This document shows positions 27,224 through 35,447 of a stretch of 64,000 bases of DNA, piece after piece; within the stretch, counting starts at the first letter, position 1, and each line of letters opens with the position of its first letter. The notes under the pieces were generated by a model. That model made no database searches. It saw only the letters and a list, made by a program, of their open reading frames with translations, and was not told where the DNA came from. The stretch comes from Gammaproteobacteria bacterium (GTDB lineage: Bacteria > Pseudomonadota > Gammaproteobacteria > JACKNK01): positions 620,001 through 684,000 of the forward strand of contig JACKNK010000001.1 of assembly GCA_024234955.1 (NCBI GenBank). Reading direction: 5' to 3'. The position numbers were made by a program, and so were the translations under genes.

Positions 27224-28327
27224 TCAGCTTTCGATGTACTCGGTGACTTCCAGATCGAAACCGGACAAACCATGCATGACCATCGGTGCCGCGAGCACGC
27301 GCATCTTATGCACCCCAAGGTCCATGAGAATCTGCGCGCCGATACCGTAGGTACGCAGCTGCTGCTTGCCACCATCGGATTTGCTGCCGTCCGGTCCACG
27401 CTCAATGCGGCGCATCATCTCGACGATCTCCTCCGGACGTTCGTTACGGTGCAGCATCACCACCACGCCACAGCCTTCGTTGGCGACACGTGCCATGGCA
27501 TCGCGCAACGGCCAGCCGCAATCGCTTGAACCCGCGCCGAACAGATCGCAGAGGGTGTGCTGAACCTGAACGCGGACCATGGTCGGGATGTCGGCCTGCG
27601 GCTTACCCTTGACCAGGGCGTAATGCAGACCGTGATCGATGCCATCGCGGTAGGCATGCAGACGGAAGTCACCGGATTCGGTCGACCAGTCGCAGGACGC
27701 GACCCGCTCGACGGTCTTCTCGTTCTTGATGCGATAGGCGATCAAATCGGCGATCGTGCCCATCTTCAGGTTGTGCTGTTTGGCGAAGACCTCGAGGTCC
27801 GGACGGCGTGCCATGGTGCCGTCTTCCTTGAGGATTTCGACGATTACGGCAGCAGGTTCGAGACCCGCCAGACGAGCCAGATCGCAGCCTGCCTCGGTGT
27901 GACCGGCGCGCGTCAACACGCCACCCGGCTGCGCCATCAGCGGGAAGATGTGACCCGGCTGGACGATGTCACGCGGCACGGCGTTGGGCGCCACCGCAGT
28001 ACGGATGGTGTGGGCACGATCATAGGCAGAGATGCCGGTGGTGACGCCTTCTGCGGCCTCGATCGACAACGTGAAAGCAGTGCCTTGCGCCTCACGGTTA
28101 TCGTCGACCATCAGCGGCAGCGCGAGCTGCTTGCAGCGTTCCCGGGTCAGAGTCGCGCAGATCAGGCCACGGCCGTTGGTGGCCATGAAGTTGATGTCTT
28201 CCGGACGCACCAGCGAGGCGGCCATCAGCAGATCGCCTTCGTTCTCGCGGTCCTCGTCGTCCATGATGATGACCATCTTGCCCTGGCGGAGATCTTCCAG
28301 GATTTCGGGAATCGTACTGAGTGACAT
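27224..28327 (-). CDS. ribB: 3,4-dihydroxy-2-butanone 4-phosphate synthase with degenerate GTP cyclohydrolase II domain
   Basis: The N-terminal 200 residues are a complete RibB, which makes the four-carbon precursor of riboflavin: MVIIMDDEDRENEGDLLMAA, FTLSIEAAEGVTTGISAYDRA, and HTEAGCDLARLAG. The C-terminal 160 residues resemble RibA but lack its essential features. The zinc ligands, normally a C-x10-C-x-C set, appear only as TLCDLFGAGSSDCG, and the arginine-rich GRGIGL catalytic loop is replaced by RNERPEEIVEMMRRIERG. This is the RibBX type of hybrid known in Proteobacteria, in which the RibA-like part has no cyclohydrolase activity; a separate ribA is expected elsewhere. Confidence 0.92.
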   Translation of the reverse strand: MSLSTIPEILEDLRQGKMVIIMDDEDRENEGDLLMAASLVRPEDINFMATNGRGLICATLTRERCKQLALPLMVDDNREAQGTAFTLSIEAAEGVTTGISAYDRAHTIRTAVAPNAVPRDIVQPGHIFPLMAQPGGVLTRAGHTEAGCDLARLAGLEPAAVIVEILKEDGTMARRPDLEVFAKQHNLKMGTIADLIAYRIKNEKTVERVASCDWSTESGDFRLHAYRDGIDHGLHYALVKGKPQADIPTMVRVQVQHTLCDLFGAGSSDCGWPLRDAMARVANEGCGVVVMLHRNERPEEIVEMMRRIERGPDGSKSDGGKQQLRTYGIGAQILMDLGVHKMRVLAAPMVMHGLSGFDLEVTEYIES

Positions 28328-28432
28328 GGGTACAGTCTCGTCGGGTGCGCTAGGCGCACCGGGAATGGATCTTTGCGTTGGCTTTCGGTGCGGCGCGCTG
28401 GGCTTACCACACCCTACGACGGCATAGAGGCG

Positions 28433-29095
28433 TTAAAGAAATCCGTTACGGGCAAGGGTTTCGAGCGTCAGTCCTTCGGCTTTGGCACCGGATTCGGCGG
28501 CCTTGTCGCCAAGCACCAGACGTTCGAGGTAGCGGGCAATAATATCGACTTCGAGGTTCACGCGCGTCCCCACGCGAAATGCGTGAATCGTGGTCTCCTG
28601 CATGGTGTGCGGAACGATGTTCAGATCGAACGCCGCGCCCGCGACCGAATTTACGGTCAGGCTGACACCATCCATGCACACCGATCCCTTCTCGGCGATG
28701 TAGCGCGCCAGTGCATCCGGGGCCTTCACCTGGAAGCGCACGGAGCGCGCATCTTCACGAATCGACACGATCTCGCCGACCCCATCGACATGGCCGCTGA
28801 CCAAATGCCCGCCGAGACGGGTGCTGGGTGTCAAGGCCTTTTCCAGATTCACGGCACTGCCGATGGACAGGCCGCCCAAGGTGGTACGCCTGAGACTCTC
28901 GCCGGAGACATCGGCCCAATAGCCGTCGCCGGGCAATTCGATGACGGTCAGACAGACGCCGTTGGTGGCAATGCTGTCACCCAGCACCACATCGGACAGA
29001 TCCAGCTTGCCGCTCTGCACACGCAGACGCATGTCTCCGCCGCGCGGCTGCATGGCCGCGACGCGACCGACGGATTCGATGATTCCGGTGAACAT
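28433..29095 (-). CDS. ribE: riboflavin synthase alpha subunit
   Basis: Riboflavin synthase converts two molecules of 6,7-dimethyl-8-ribityllumazine into riboflavin and a pyrimidine. The 220-residue protein has the expected internal duplication of two lumazine-binding barrels: MFTGIIESVGRV with LGDSIATNGVCLTV, then GHVDGVGEI with KGSVCMDGVSLTVN. It lies 70 bases downstream of ribD, with a palindromic repeat between them. Confidence 0.97.
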   Translation of the reverse strand: MFTGIIESVGRVAAMQPRGGDMRLRVQSGKLDLSDVVLGDSIATNGVCLTVIELPGDGYWADVSGESLRRTTLGGLSIGSAVNLEKALTPSTRLGGHLVSGHVDGVGEIVSIREDARSVRFQVKAPDALARYIAEKGSVCMDGVSLTVNSVAGAAFDLNIVPHTMQETTIHAFRVGTRVNLEVDIIARYLERLVLGDKAAESGAKAEGLTLETLARNGFL

Positions 29096-29117
29096 AGAGC
29101 AAACCCCTGGTTAATCA

Positions 29118-29186
29118 GCCACGGATGGACATGGATAAACACGGATAAAAGCCGTTCATCCGTGATTATCCATGTCCATCCGTGGC
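29118..29186. repeat. palindromic repeat overlapping the ribD 3' end
   Basis: Perfect arms GCCACGGATGGACATGGATA (29118 on) and the inverse (29166-29186). The right arm encodes the last codons of ribD (ATDGHG and the TAA stop). It is a relative of the repeat at 18384-18453. Confidence 0.8.
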
Positions 29187-30278
29187 TTCAATCAATACTG
29201 GCCTGGCCGTGATACGCAGGTCGCGCCCCACGGAACGAATGTCGCTGATTTCCAGATCGATACGCTGCGCCATGCGTGCGATTCCGGGCAGGTGAAACAG
29301 ACCGCGTGCGCCATCGCCCATCAGGTGCGGTGCAAGGTAGACGATCAACTCATCGACCAGGCCGGCAGTCAGGAAGGCGCCGCTGAGGGTCGCACCCGCC
29401 TCGACCATGACCTCGTTGACGCCCAGTTCGGCCAGGGTCTTGAGCACGGCAGCGAGATCGACATGCTCAGCATCGCCACCCAGCCAGCGGATCTCCGCAC
29501 CCGCCGCAACCAGATCTTCGATGTCGTCACCCGCACCGACTGAGGTCAACACCAGCGTGTCGCCGGGCAAGGACAACATCTGCGCGTCGGCGGGCATCAT
29601 CAGGTCGGGATCAAGCACCACGCGCAGCGGTTGCACGACTTCCCGCGCGTTATCCAGACGAACGTTCATGGACGGGTCGTCCGCGAGCACGGTACCGATA
29701 CCAGTGACAATCGCCTCGCTGCGCGCCCGCAGGCGATGTACATCGGCACGCGCCGCCTCGCCGGTGATCCATTTACTTTCGCCATTGGCCATCGCGGTAC
29801 GGCCATCCAGACTCATCGCGGACTTGACCCGCACCCACGGAAAACCGGTCTCCATGCGTTTGATGAATCCCGGATTAAGTGCGCGGGCCTGCGCCTCAAG
29901 CAGACCGGATTCCGTGTCGATGCCCGCCGCACGCAGGATTTCCAGGCCCTTGCCGGACACCAACGGATTGGGATCGACCATTGCGGCGACGACGCGCCCT
30001 ACTCCCGCCTCGACCAGCGCATTGGCGCACGGTGGGGTACGTCCATAGTGGCTGCAAGGCTCAAGCGTCACATAAACCGTCGCTCCTCTGGCATTCTCAC
30101 CCGCCGCGCGCAGGGCGTGAACCTCAGCATGCGGTTCACCGGCGCGTTGATGCCAACCTTCTCCGACGATCTCGCCATCGCGCACGATCACGCAACCCAC
30201 GCGAGGATTGGGATGCGTCGTGAACAACCCCTGCTCGGCCAGGCGCAAGGCACGCGCCATGTATTCGCTCGGGGTCAC
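29166..30278 (-). CDS. ribD: bifunctional diaminohydroxyphosphoribosylaminopyrimidine deaminase / uracil reductase
   Basis: RibD catalyses the second and third steps of riboflavin synthesis. The N-terminal deaminase has HAEVHALRAAGENA and the zinc motif LEPCSHYGRTPPCANAL; the C-terminal reductase begins WVRVKSAMSLDGRTA with the NADPH-site VMVEAGATLSGAFL. The 370-residue length is normal. The frame opens with a GTG at 30278 overlapping the nrdR stop (GTGA); an ATG six codons on is an alternative. The last residues derive from a palindromic repeat. Confidence 0.96.
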   Translation of the reverse strand: MTPSEYMARALRLAEQGLFTTHPNPRVGCVIVRDGEIVGEGWHQRAGEPHAEVHALRAAGENARGATVYVTLEPCSHYGRTPPCANALVEAGVGRVVAAMVDPNPLVSGKGLEILRAAGIDTESGLLEAQARALNPGFIKRMETGFPWVRVKSAMSLDGRTAMANGESKWITGEAARADVHRLRARSEAIVTGIGTVLADDPSMNVRLDNAREVVQPLRVVLDPDLMMPADAQMLSLPGDTLVLTSVGAGDDIEDLVAAGAEIRWLGGDAEHVDLAAVLKTLAELGVNEVMVEAGATLSGAFLTAGLVDELIVYLAPHLMGDGARGLFHLPGIARMAQRIDLEISDIRSVGRDLRITARPVLIEATDGHG

Positions 30279-30778
30279 GAATCGTCGTCCAGCAAGGGCA
30301 TCTGCCGCTTGCGCACATCGGGGTTGGGCTGGCTTTCCAGCTTCTCGATCTCTTCCCGGAACGCGTTCACGTCCTCGAACCGTCGATACACCGAGGCGAA
30401 ACGAACATAGGCAACCTGATCGAGACGCTTCAATTCATCCATGACCCACTCGCCGATGGTCAGCGACGGGATCTCCCGCTCGCCGGTGGCAACCAGCCGC
30501 CGCTTGATGCGATCGATCGCCGCGTCCACGTCGTCGGTGCTGACCGGGCGCTTTTCCAGGGCACGCACCACGCCGGAACGCATCTTCGCCAGTTCAAACG
30601 GCTGACGCGCGCCATCGCTCTTGACCACCTGCGGAAGATCGAGCTCGGTGGTTTCAAAGGTGGTGAAGCGCGTTCCGCAATGGGTGCACTCACGCCGCCG
30701 TCGCACCTGCGAGCCCTCGCTCGCCAAACGCGAATCGACCACGCGGGTGTCAGGGGCGCCGCAATACGGACAGTGCAT
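30275..30778 (-). CDS. nrdR: transcriptional repressor of ribonucleotide reductase genes
   Basis: NrdR is an ATP-cone regulator that senses dATP/ATP and represses nrd operons by binding NrdR boxes. The 167-residue protein has the N-terminal zinc ribbon (CPYCG at 3-7 and CTHCGTRF), the RRRREC basic stretch, and an ATP-cone (VVKSDGARQPFELAKMRSGV). Position between glyA and ribD is typical of gammaproteobacteria. Confidence 0.97.
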   Translation of the reverse strand: MHCPYCGAPDTRVVDSRLASEGSQVRRRRECTHCGTRFTTFETTELDLPQVVKSDGARQPFELAKMRSGVVRALEKRPVSTDDVDAAIDRIKRRLVATGEREIPSLTIGEWVMDELKRLDQVAYVRFASVYRRFEDVNAFREEIEKLESQPNPDVRKRQMPLLDDDS

Positions 30779-30792
30779 TTACGGCGTGCGGC

Positions 30793-32046
30793 TCAGGCGT
30801 AAACGGGGTGCGCCGCACACAGCGCGCCGACCTTCTCCTTGACGGCCGCGACGGTCGCGTCGTTGGACAGGTCATCAATGATGTCGCACATCCAGCCGGC
30901 CAGGTCGGTGGCGTGCTGCTCGTTGAAGCCGCGCGTGGTCATCGCCGGGGTGCCGATGCGGATGCCGCTGGTCACGAACGGCGACTGCGGATCGTCCGGC
31001 ACCGCGTTCTTGTTGACGGTGATGAAGGCGCGACCCAGGGTTGCTTCCACGTCCTTGCCGGTCAGCCCCTGGCGGATGAAGGAGACCAGGAACAGGTGGT
31101 CGTCGGTGCCGCCAGAGACGACGTCGAAACCGCGCTCGATGAACACCTTGGCCATCGCCTGCGCGTTCACGACGACCTGCTTCTGGTAGGTCGCGAACTC
31201 CGGCTCCATCGCTTCCTTGAAGGCCACGGCCTTGGCCGCGATGACGTGTTCCAGCGGGCCGCCCTGGCCAGCCGGGAAGACGTTGAAGTTCAGCTTCTTT
31301 TCCAGATCCGGGTTGGACTTGGCGAGGATCAGGCCGCCGCGCGGGCCGCGCAGGGTCTTGTGGGTGGTGGTGGTGACCACGTCGGCGATCGGCACCGGGT
31401 TCGGGTACAAACCGGCGGCGACCAGACCGGCGACGTGCGCCATGTCGACGAACAGATAGGCACCCACCTTGTCGGCAATGTCGCGCATGCGCTGCCAATC
31501 GACCACGCGCGAGTAGGCGGAGAAACCCGCCACGACGACCTTGGGCTTGTGTTCCAGCGCAAGCGCCTCGACCTGTTCGTAATCGATCTCGCCGGTCTGG
31601 TGGTTAAGACCGTACTGCACGGCGTTGTAGATGCGGCCCGAGAACGACACGCTGGCGCCGTGGGTGAGATGACCGCCTTCGGCCAGGCTCATGCCGAGGA
31701 TGGTGTCGCCCGGCTGGCACAGGGCCATGTAGACGGCCGCGTTGGCCTGCGAACCGGAGTGCGGCTGGACGTTCGCGTAATCGGCGCCGAACAGCTGCTT
31801 GGCGCGATCGATGGCCAGCTGTTCGGAGATGTCGACGTACTCGCAGCCGCCGTAATAACGCTTGCCCGGGTAGCCCTCGGCGTACTTGTTGGTCAGCACC
31901 GAACCCTGCGCCTGCATCACGCGCGGGCTGGTGTAGTTCTCGGAAGCGATCAGCTCGATGTGCTCTTCCTGACGCTTCACCTCGGCCTGCATGGCCGCCC
32001 AGAGTTCGTCGTCGTAACCGGCGATGGTCATATCTTTGGAAAACAT
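30793..32046 (-). CDS. glyA: serine hydroxymethyltransferase
   Basis: GlyA interconverts serine and glycine with tetrahydrofolate, a PLP enzyme feeding one-carbon metabolism. The 417-residue protein has IELIASENYTSPRVMQAQGS, YAEGYPGKRYYGGCEYVD and the PLP lysine in DVVTTTTHKTLRGPRGG. The ATG at 32046 is preceded by GGGAG; the in-frame extension to 32145 is non-conserved. With nrdR only 14 bases downstream it heads the nrdR-rib operon. Confidence 0.98.
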   Translation of the reverse strand: MFSKDMTIAGYDDELWAAMQAEVKRQEEHIELIASENYTSPRVMQAQGSVLTNKYAEGYPGKRYYGGCEYVDISEQLAIDRAKQLFGADYANVQPHSGSQANAAVYMALCQPGDTILGMSLAEGGHLTHGASVSFSGRIYNAVQYGLNHQTGEIDYEQVEALALEHKPKVVVAGFSAYSRVVDWQRMRDIADKVGAYLFVDMAHVAGLVAAGLYPNPVPIADVVTTTTHKTLRGPRGGLILAKSNPDLEKKLNFNVFPAGQGGPLEHVIAAKAVAFKEAMEPEFATYQKQVVVNAQAMAKVFIERGFDVVSGGTDDHLFLVSFIRQGLTGKDVEATLGRAFITVNKNAVPDDPQSPFVTSGIRIGTPAMTTRGFNEQHATDLAGWMCDIIDDLSNDATVAAVKEKVGALCAAHPVYA

Positions 32047-32181
32047 GGGGACTCCCGAAATGGTGAAGCGACAAGGCGCCGACGGCAGAACGGCGGCTGC
32101 ATCGAGGCAAAAAAGAGCCGCGAATGGTAACGCAGAAGCCGGCACCCCGGAACGTTTAGGATCCGCTCAGTTGGCGGTTAT

Positions 32182-32556
32182 TTATCGTCGTGCGCGGACC
32201 ACCCATTCGCGTCGCGACAGCCGATGTCGGCGAGACCGCTGCACGACATAAACAAAGGCCTGACGGACTTCGCCGGTGCCCAACACGACATCGTGGCGTT
32301 CACGCCGATAGAGCTTTCCTTCAAACGCATCAAGCCGCCGCAACGCACCGGGCCCCATCGGCGCCAGCAGCGCGCCCTCCGCCACGGCATCGGACTTCGG
32401 CCTTATACCCGGGTAGGCCATCCCCGACACTCGATAACGCACGAAGCCCGGCAAGCGGGCGGACATGGCCTGAAAGCGCCTTCCGGTGACGCGCTGCTGC
32501 ACACGTCCATCCAGCAAGGTTCCATAAACGAACAAGGCTGGCGCCCTACAACGCAA
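32182..32556 (-). CDS. gamma-glutamylcyclotransferase-like (GGCT/AIG2) protein
   Basis: A small protein of about 117-124 residues with the GGCT-fold signature LFVYGTLLDGR at the N-terminus and LRRLDAFEGKLYRRERHDV, which carries the conserved acidic residue of the active site. Family members act on gamma-glutamyl dipeptides or amines. There is no ATG: the frame can begin at TTG 32556 or TTG 32535; the latter has AGGG eight bases upstream. The frame runs back into the terminator of the preceding gene, so the true start must lie here. Substrate unknown. Confidence 0.72.
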   Translation of the reverse strand: MRCRAPALFVYGTLLDGRVQQRVTGRRFQAMSARLPGFVRYRVSGMAYPGIRPKSDAVAEGALLAPMGPGALRRLDAFEGKLYRRERHDVVLGTGEVRQAFVYVVQRSRRHRLSRREWVVRARR

Positions 32557-32587
32557 AAGGCCGCCGGGTGATCCCGACGGCCTTTTT
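32555..32587 (-). terminator. terminator of the PEP-CTERM-type gene
   Basis: Ten-base-pair GC stem (GGCCGTCGGG with CCCGGCGGCC, ATCA loop) with T-run on the minus strand, 26 bases after the stop of the secreted protein gene. Confidence 0.85.
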
Positions 32588-32612
32588 GACAAACCGGAAA
32601 CCGGTCGCCGAC

Positions 32613-33263
32613 TCACGCCTGCGGAACGAAGCGCCGACGCAAAGCCACCAGCGACCCGGTGAGCAACCACAACGACCCGGGAATCGGGACGCCGGTGCTG
32701 GGCGGCGGGGTGTAAACACTGCCGCCAACGCTGGAGATGTAGAACTGGTCGCCGTCGTGGGTCGAATCGCCGATGAAGGTGAAGCTGGTACCGGTCAACG
32801 GCGTGTTGAACAGATGCACCAGGCTGAAGTCGGTGAACACGCCGCCGTCGATGGAGATGCTGATATCCGCATTGGAGGCGAAGGTAGTGCCATGATCGGC
32901 ATTGCGAAAACGCAGCTGATCCAACGTGACCGCCTGGCTGAAGGTCAGGTTCAGGGCCTCGCCAAAAGTGACATTGTCGTCGCTGGAGGGTGAGCACTGC
33001 ATCCCGGAAGTAACGGTCTTGCAGACACCAAGCCCGGCATTGCCGGAATCCAGATAGGCGTAGTAATCGGGGGTACTGTTGGTATCGCCGATCGACGTAC
33101 CGGTCGCGGTCACCGTCACCCCGCCGTTACTGGTGGTGTAAGCGGAATAACCGCGCTCGTTGCTGTTCGCGAGCGTCAGATAATCAATGGTGAACGCCTG
33201 CGCGCCGGCGCTCAGCAACACACCGCAGCTGGCAGCGAGTAAAGACAATGTGCGAGGAGACAT
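32613..33263 (-). CDS. secreted protein with PEP-CTERM-type sorting signal
   Basis: A 216-residue exported protein. Residues 1-23 form a signal peptide (TLSLLAASCGVLLSAGAQA, then FTIDY). The middle is rich in S, T, D, G and N and predicted beta-rich, with two cysteines (VCKTV and MQCSP). The C-terminus has VPIPGSLWLLTGSLVALRRR: a proline-containing motif, a membrane segment and a basic end, as in the exosortase-processed PEP-CTERM family (VPLP-type variant). Such proteins are sorted to the envelope or exopolysaccharide matrix. No exosortase gene is in the window. The ligand or role is not known. Confidence 0.8.
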   Translation of the reverse strand: MSPRTLSLLAASCGVLLSAGAQAFTIDYLTLANSNERGYSAYTTSNGGVTVTATGTSIGDTNSTPDYYAYLDSGNAGLGVCKTVTSGMQCSPSSDDNVTFGEALNLTFSQAVTLDQLRFRNADHGTTFASNADISISIDGGVFTDFSLVHLFNTPLTGTSFTFIGDSTHDGDQFYISSVGGSVYTPPPSTGVPIPGSLWLLTGSLVALRRRFVPQA

Positions 33264-33364
33264 GGGCTAGAACCTGTTGTCATTAACCAGCAATTTCAGA
33301 AGTGGCGTATCGAGCCGTGCAAATTTAACTCATCCGTAAACTTTGCAAAACCAAAAACGCCTGT

Positions 33365-34054
33365 TCACCAAACCTTTTCCACTCCCAAACGCGCCATGTA
33401 AGCGGCGTGTAACTGACATTCTTCGTCAGTCGCTGACACGATTGGCAGACTTGGTCGATCCGACCCCAGCCTGCGAATCCCGGTCCCTCCAGCGCCTTGC
33501 GAAGCGTCGCTATCACCGTCCAGTGACAGATCAACCTGGCCTCCAGTCATGGCCAGATAAACATCCGCAAGGATTTCCGAGTCGAGCAAGGCACCGTGTA
33601 GATCGCGATGCGAATTATCGATTCCGTAACGCTTGCACAACGCATCCAGGGTATTGCGCTGTCCCGGATGCATTTGGCGTGCCATTGCAAGCGTATCCAG
33701 AATCGAACAGCGCTCATCGATTCGCCCAAGACCACCACCCAGCAACGCCAGCTCTGCATTGAAGAAGCCGACATCAAAAGGGGCGTTGTGGATCACCAGT
33801 TCCGCGCCATCGAAAAAGGCCAGGAATTCATCGACCACATCGGCAAATCGGGGCTTGTCGATCAGAAACTCATTGGTGATGCCATGAACCTCGATCGCCC
33901 CAGCGTCGATCTTGCGATCGGGTTGCAGGTATTGGTGGTAAGTACGCCCGGTCAGACGCCGGTTGACCACCTCGACCGCCCCGATCTCGATAATGCGATG
34001 CCCATCAGCATGCTCCAGACCGGTGGTTTCCGTATCGCAGACAATTTGTCTCAT
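33365..34054 (-). CDS. dnaQ: DNA polymerase III epsilon subunit (proofreading exonuclease)
   Basis: DnaQ is the 3'-5' proofreading subunit of the replicase core. The 229-residue protein has ExoI (IVCDTETTGL), ExoII (VIHNAPFDVGFFNAEL) and ExoIII (HRDLHGALLDSEILADVY) motifs with the DEDDh catalytic residues. The start overlaps the rnhA stop as ATGA. A C-terminal alpha-binding tail is present but not conserved by eye. Confidence 0.97.
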   Translation of the reverse strand: MRQIVCDTETTGLEHADGHRIIEIGAVEVVNRRLTGRTYHQYLQPDRKIDAGAIEVHGITNEFLIDKPRFADVVDEFLAFFDGAELVIHNAPFDVGFFNAELALLGGGLGRIDERCSILDTLAMARQMHPGQRNTLDALCKRYGIDNSHRDLHGALLDSEILADVYLAMTGGQVDLSLDGDSDASQGAGGTGIRRLGSDRPSLPIVSATDEECQLHAAYMARLGVEKVW

Positions 34055-34482
34055 AACTCATCGATTCCCAGATTCGCCAAGGCATCGGCGCGTTCGTTTC
34101 CGGGATTGCCGCTATGCCCTTTGACCCAGCGCCACTGAACATTGTGCCGGCTTTGCGCGACATCCAGCTCACGCCAGAGGTCGGCGTTCTTGACTGGCTT
34201 TCTCGCAGCGGTCATCCAACCCCGTTTTTTCCAGTTCACCATCCATTCGGTAATGCCTTGGCGGACATATTGCGAGTCGGTGTGGAGCACCACATCGCAG
34301 GGTCGCTTCAAGATTTCCAACGCACGAATCGCCGCCGTCAGTTCCATGCGGTTATTGGTGGTCTCCGCTTCGCCGCCGTGCAACTCGTGCTCGCGATCGC
34401 CATAACGCAGCAATGCGCCCCAACCTCCCGGCCCTGGATTCCCTCGGCAGGCACCATCGGTGTATATCTCAACGATGCTCAT
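34051..34482 (-). CDS. rnhA: ribonuclease HI
   Basis: RNase HI cleaves the RNA strand of RNA-DNA hybrids. The 143-residue protein has the four carboxylates in IYTDGACRGNPGPGGWG, TNNRMELTAAIRAL, LHTDSQYVRQGI and the WVKGHSGNPGNERADALA block. The ATG at 34482 overlaps the preceding methyltransferase stop (ATGA), and its own stop overlaps the dnaQ start: three translationally coupled genes. Confidence 0.98.
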   Translation of the reverse strand: MSIVEIYTDGACRGNPGPGGWGALLRYGDREHELHGGEAETTNNRMELTAAIRALEILKRPCDVVLHTDSQYVRQGITEWMVNWKKRGWMTAARKPVKNADLWRELDVAQSRHNVQWRWVKGHSGNPGNERADALANLGIDEL

Positions 34483-35249
34483 GGACAACGCTCTGCGCGA
34501 AGCGCGGTATCGCGTGTACTCGGCCCGGCAATACGTGCTCCCAAAAGATCGCGCCGTGCCCGCCAACGGGGGCGAATCGGCGTCAAGGGCAGCGTGCGCT
34601 TCTGAGCCAGCATCACATAACCCGCACCCCATCTCGGCCACCAACGCCCACCGAACGCCTCAATGAACTGAGCACGCCGCAGATTGCCGCTGGAACGGAA
34701 TGGGGGCCGAAAGAAAAAGGCCCGGACGTCGCGAACTTCCAGATTGAGCAAGGCCAGCCAATCCCGTAAACGACGCATGCCAATGAAATTCGCATCCCAC
34801 GGCACGCCGGAACGCTGCAGACGCAGCGCTTGGCACGCCCCCCAGAGGCTGAGCGGATTGAAACCGGAAATCAGTAAATGACCGTCCGGCACCAACACCC
34901 GATCCACCTCTCGCAACACCTGATGAGGGTTGGCATGAAATTCAAGCACATGTCCCAAGGCGACCGCCGCGACCGCTTCGTTTGCAACCGGAAGCTGGGC
35001 TGGATCAGCCAACGCCGAACCTTGCTGACCGGATGAATCCAGCGACAGCACGAAACGATGCCGGAACTGGCCGCTATCCAGGGGCGCCCGGTCTCCGACC
35101 GATCCGACATGCAACAAGGCATACCCGAACAACTCGGGCGCCATCGCTTCCACCACCCCCGCCTCCGCGTGGGCAAACGCACTCCCCAAAGGCTGTGCGT
35201 GCCAACGCCGCATACGGGTAAAACTCTCGCTGAGACTCGATTCCGACAT
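34479..35249 (-). CDS. SAM-dependent methyltransferase (YafS-like)
   Basis: A 256-residue class I methyltransferase. Residues around AVAAVALGHVLEFHANPHQVLREVDRVLVPDGHLL (partial) match the post-motif I region of the Methyltransf_11 family, followed by ISGFNPLSLWGACQALRL. Motif I itself is weak (YALLHVGSVGD). The order methyltransferase-rnhA-dnaQ is the yafS-rnhA-dnaQ arrangement of gammaproteobacteria. Two ATG codons (35258 and 35249) are possible; 35249 was kept. Substrate unknown. Confidence 0.85.
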   Translation of the reverse strand: MSESSLSESFTRMRRWHAQPLGSAFAHAEAGVVEAMAPELFGYALLHVGSVGDRAPLDSGQFRHRFVLSLDSSGQQGSALADPAQLPVANEAVAAVALGHVLEFHANPHQVLREVDRVLVPDGHLLISGFNPLSLWGACQALRLQRSGVPWDANFIGMRRLRDWLALLNLEVRDVRAFFFRPPFRSSGNLRRAQFIEAFGGRWWPRWGAGYVMLAQKRTLPLTPIRPRWRARRDLLGARIAGPSTRDTALRAERCP

Positions 35250-35447
35250 GGCGCGCATTGTAGCCCGAAGCCGCCATGCCCCAACCCCGCCTCATGAATG
35301 AGGCTAAAAGTGAAGAAAACCTCGAAAACCCCCGTCGGGATTCGTTTTTCCGGTTTGACGGAGCCCCGAACGGCTGCCAACATTGGGCGCAATAGAAAAC
35401 GGCACAGACCGTTACTCCGCGTGACCCACATCACCACCAAAGAACCC

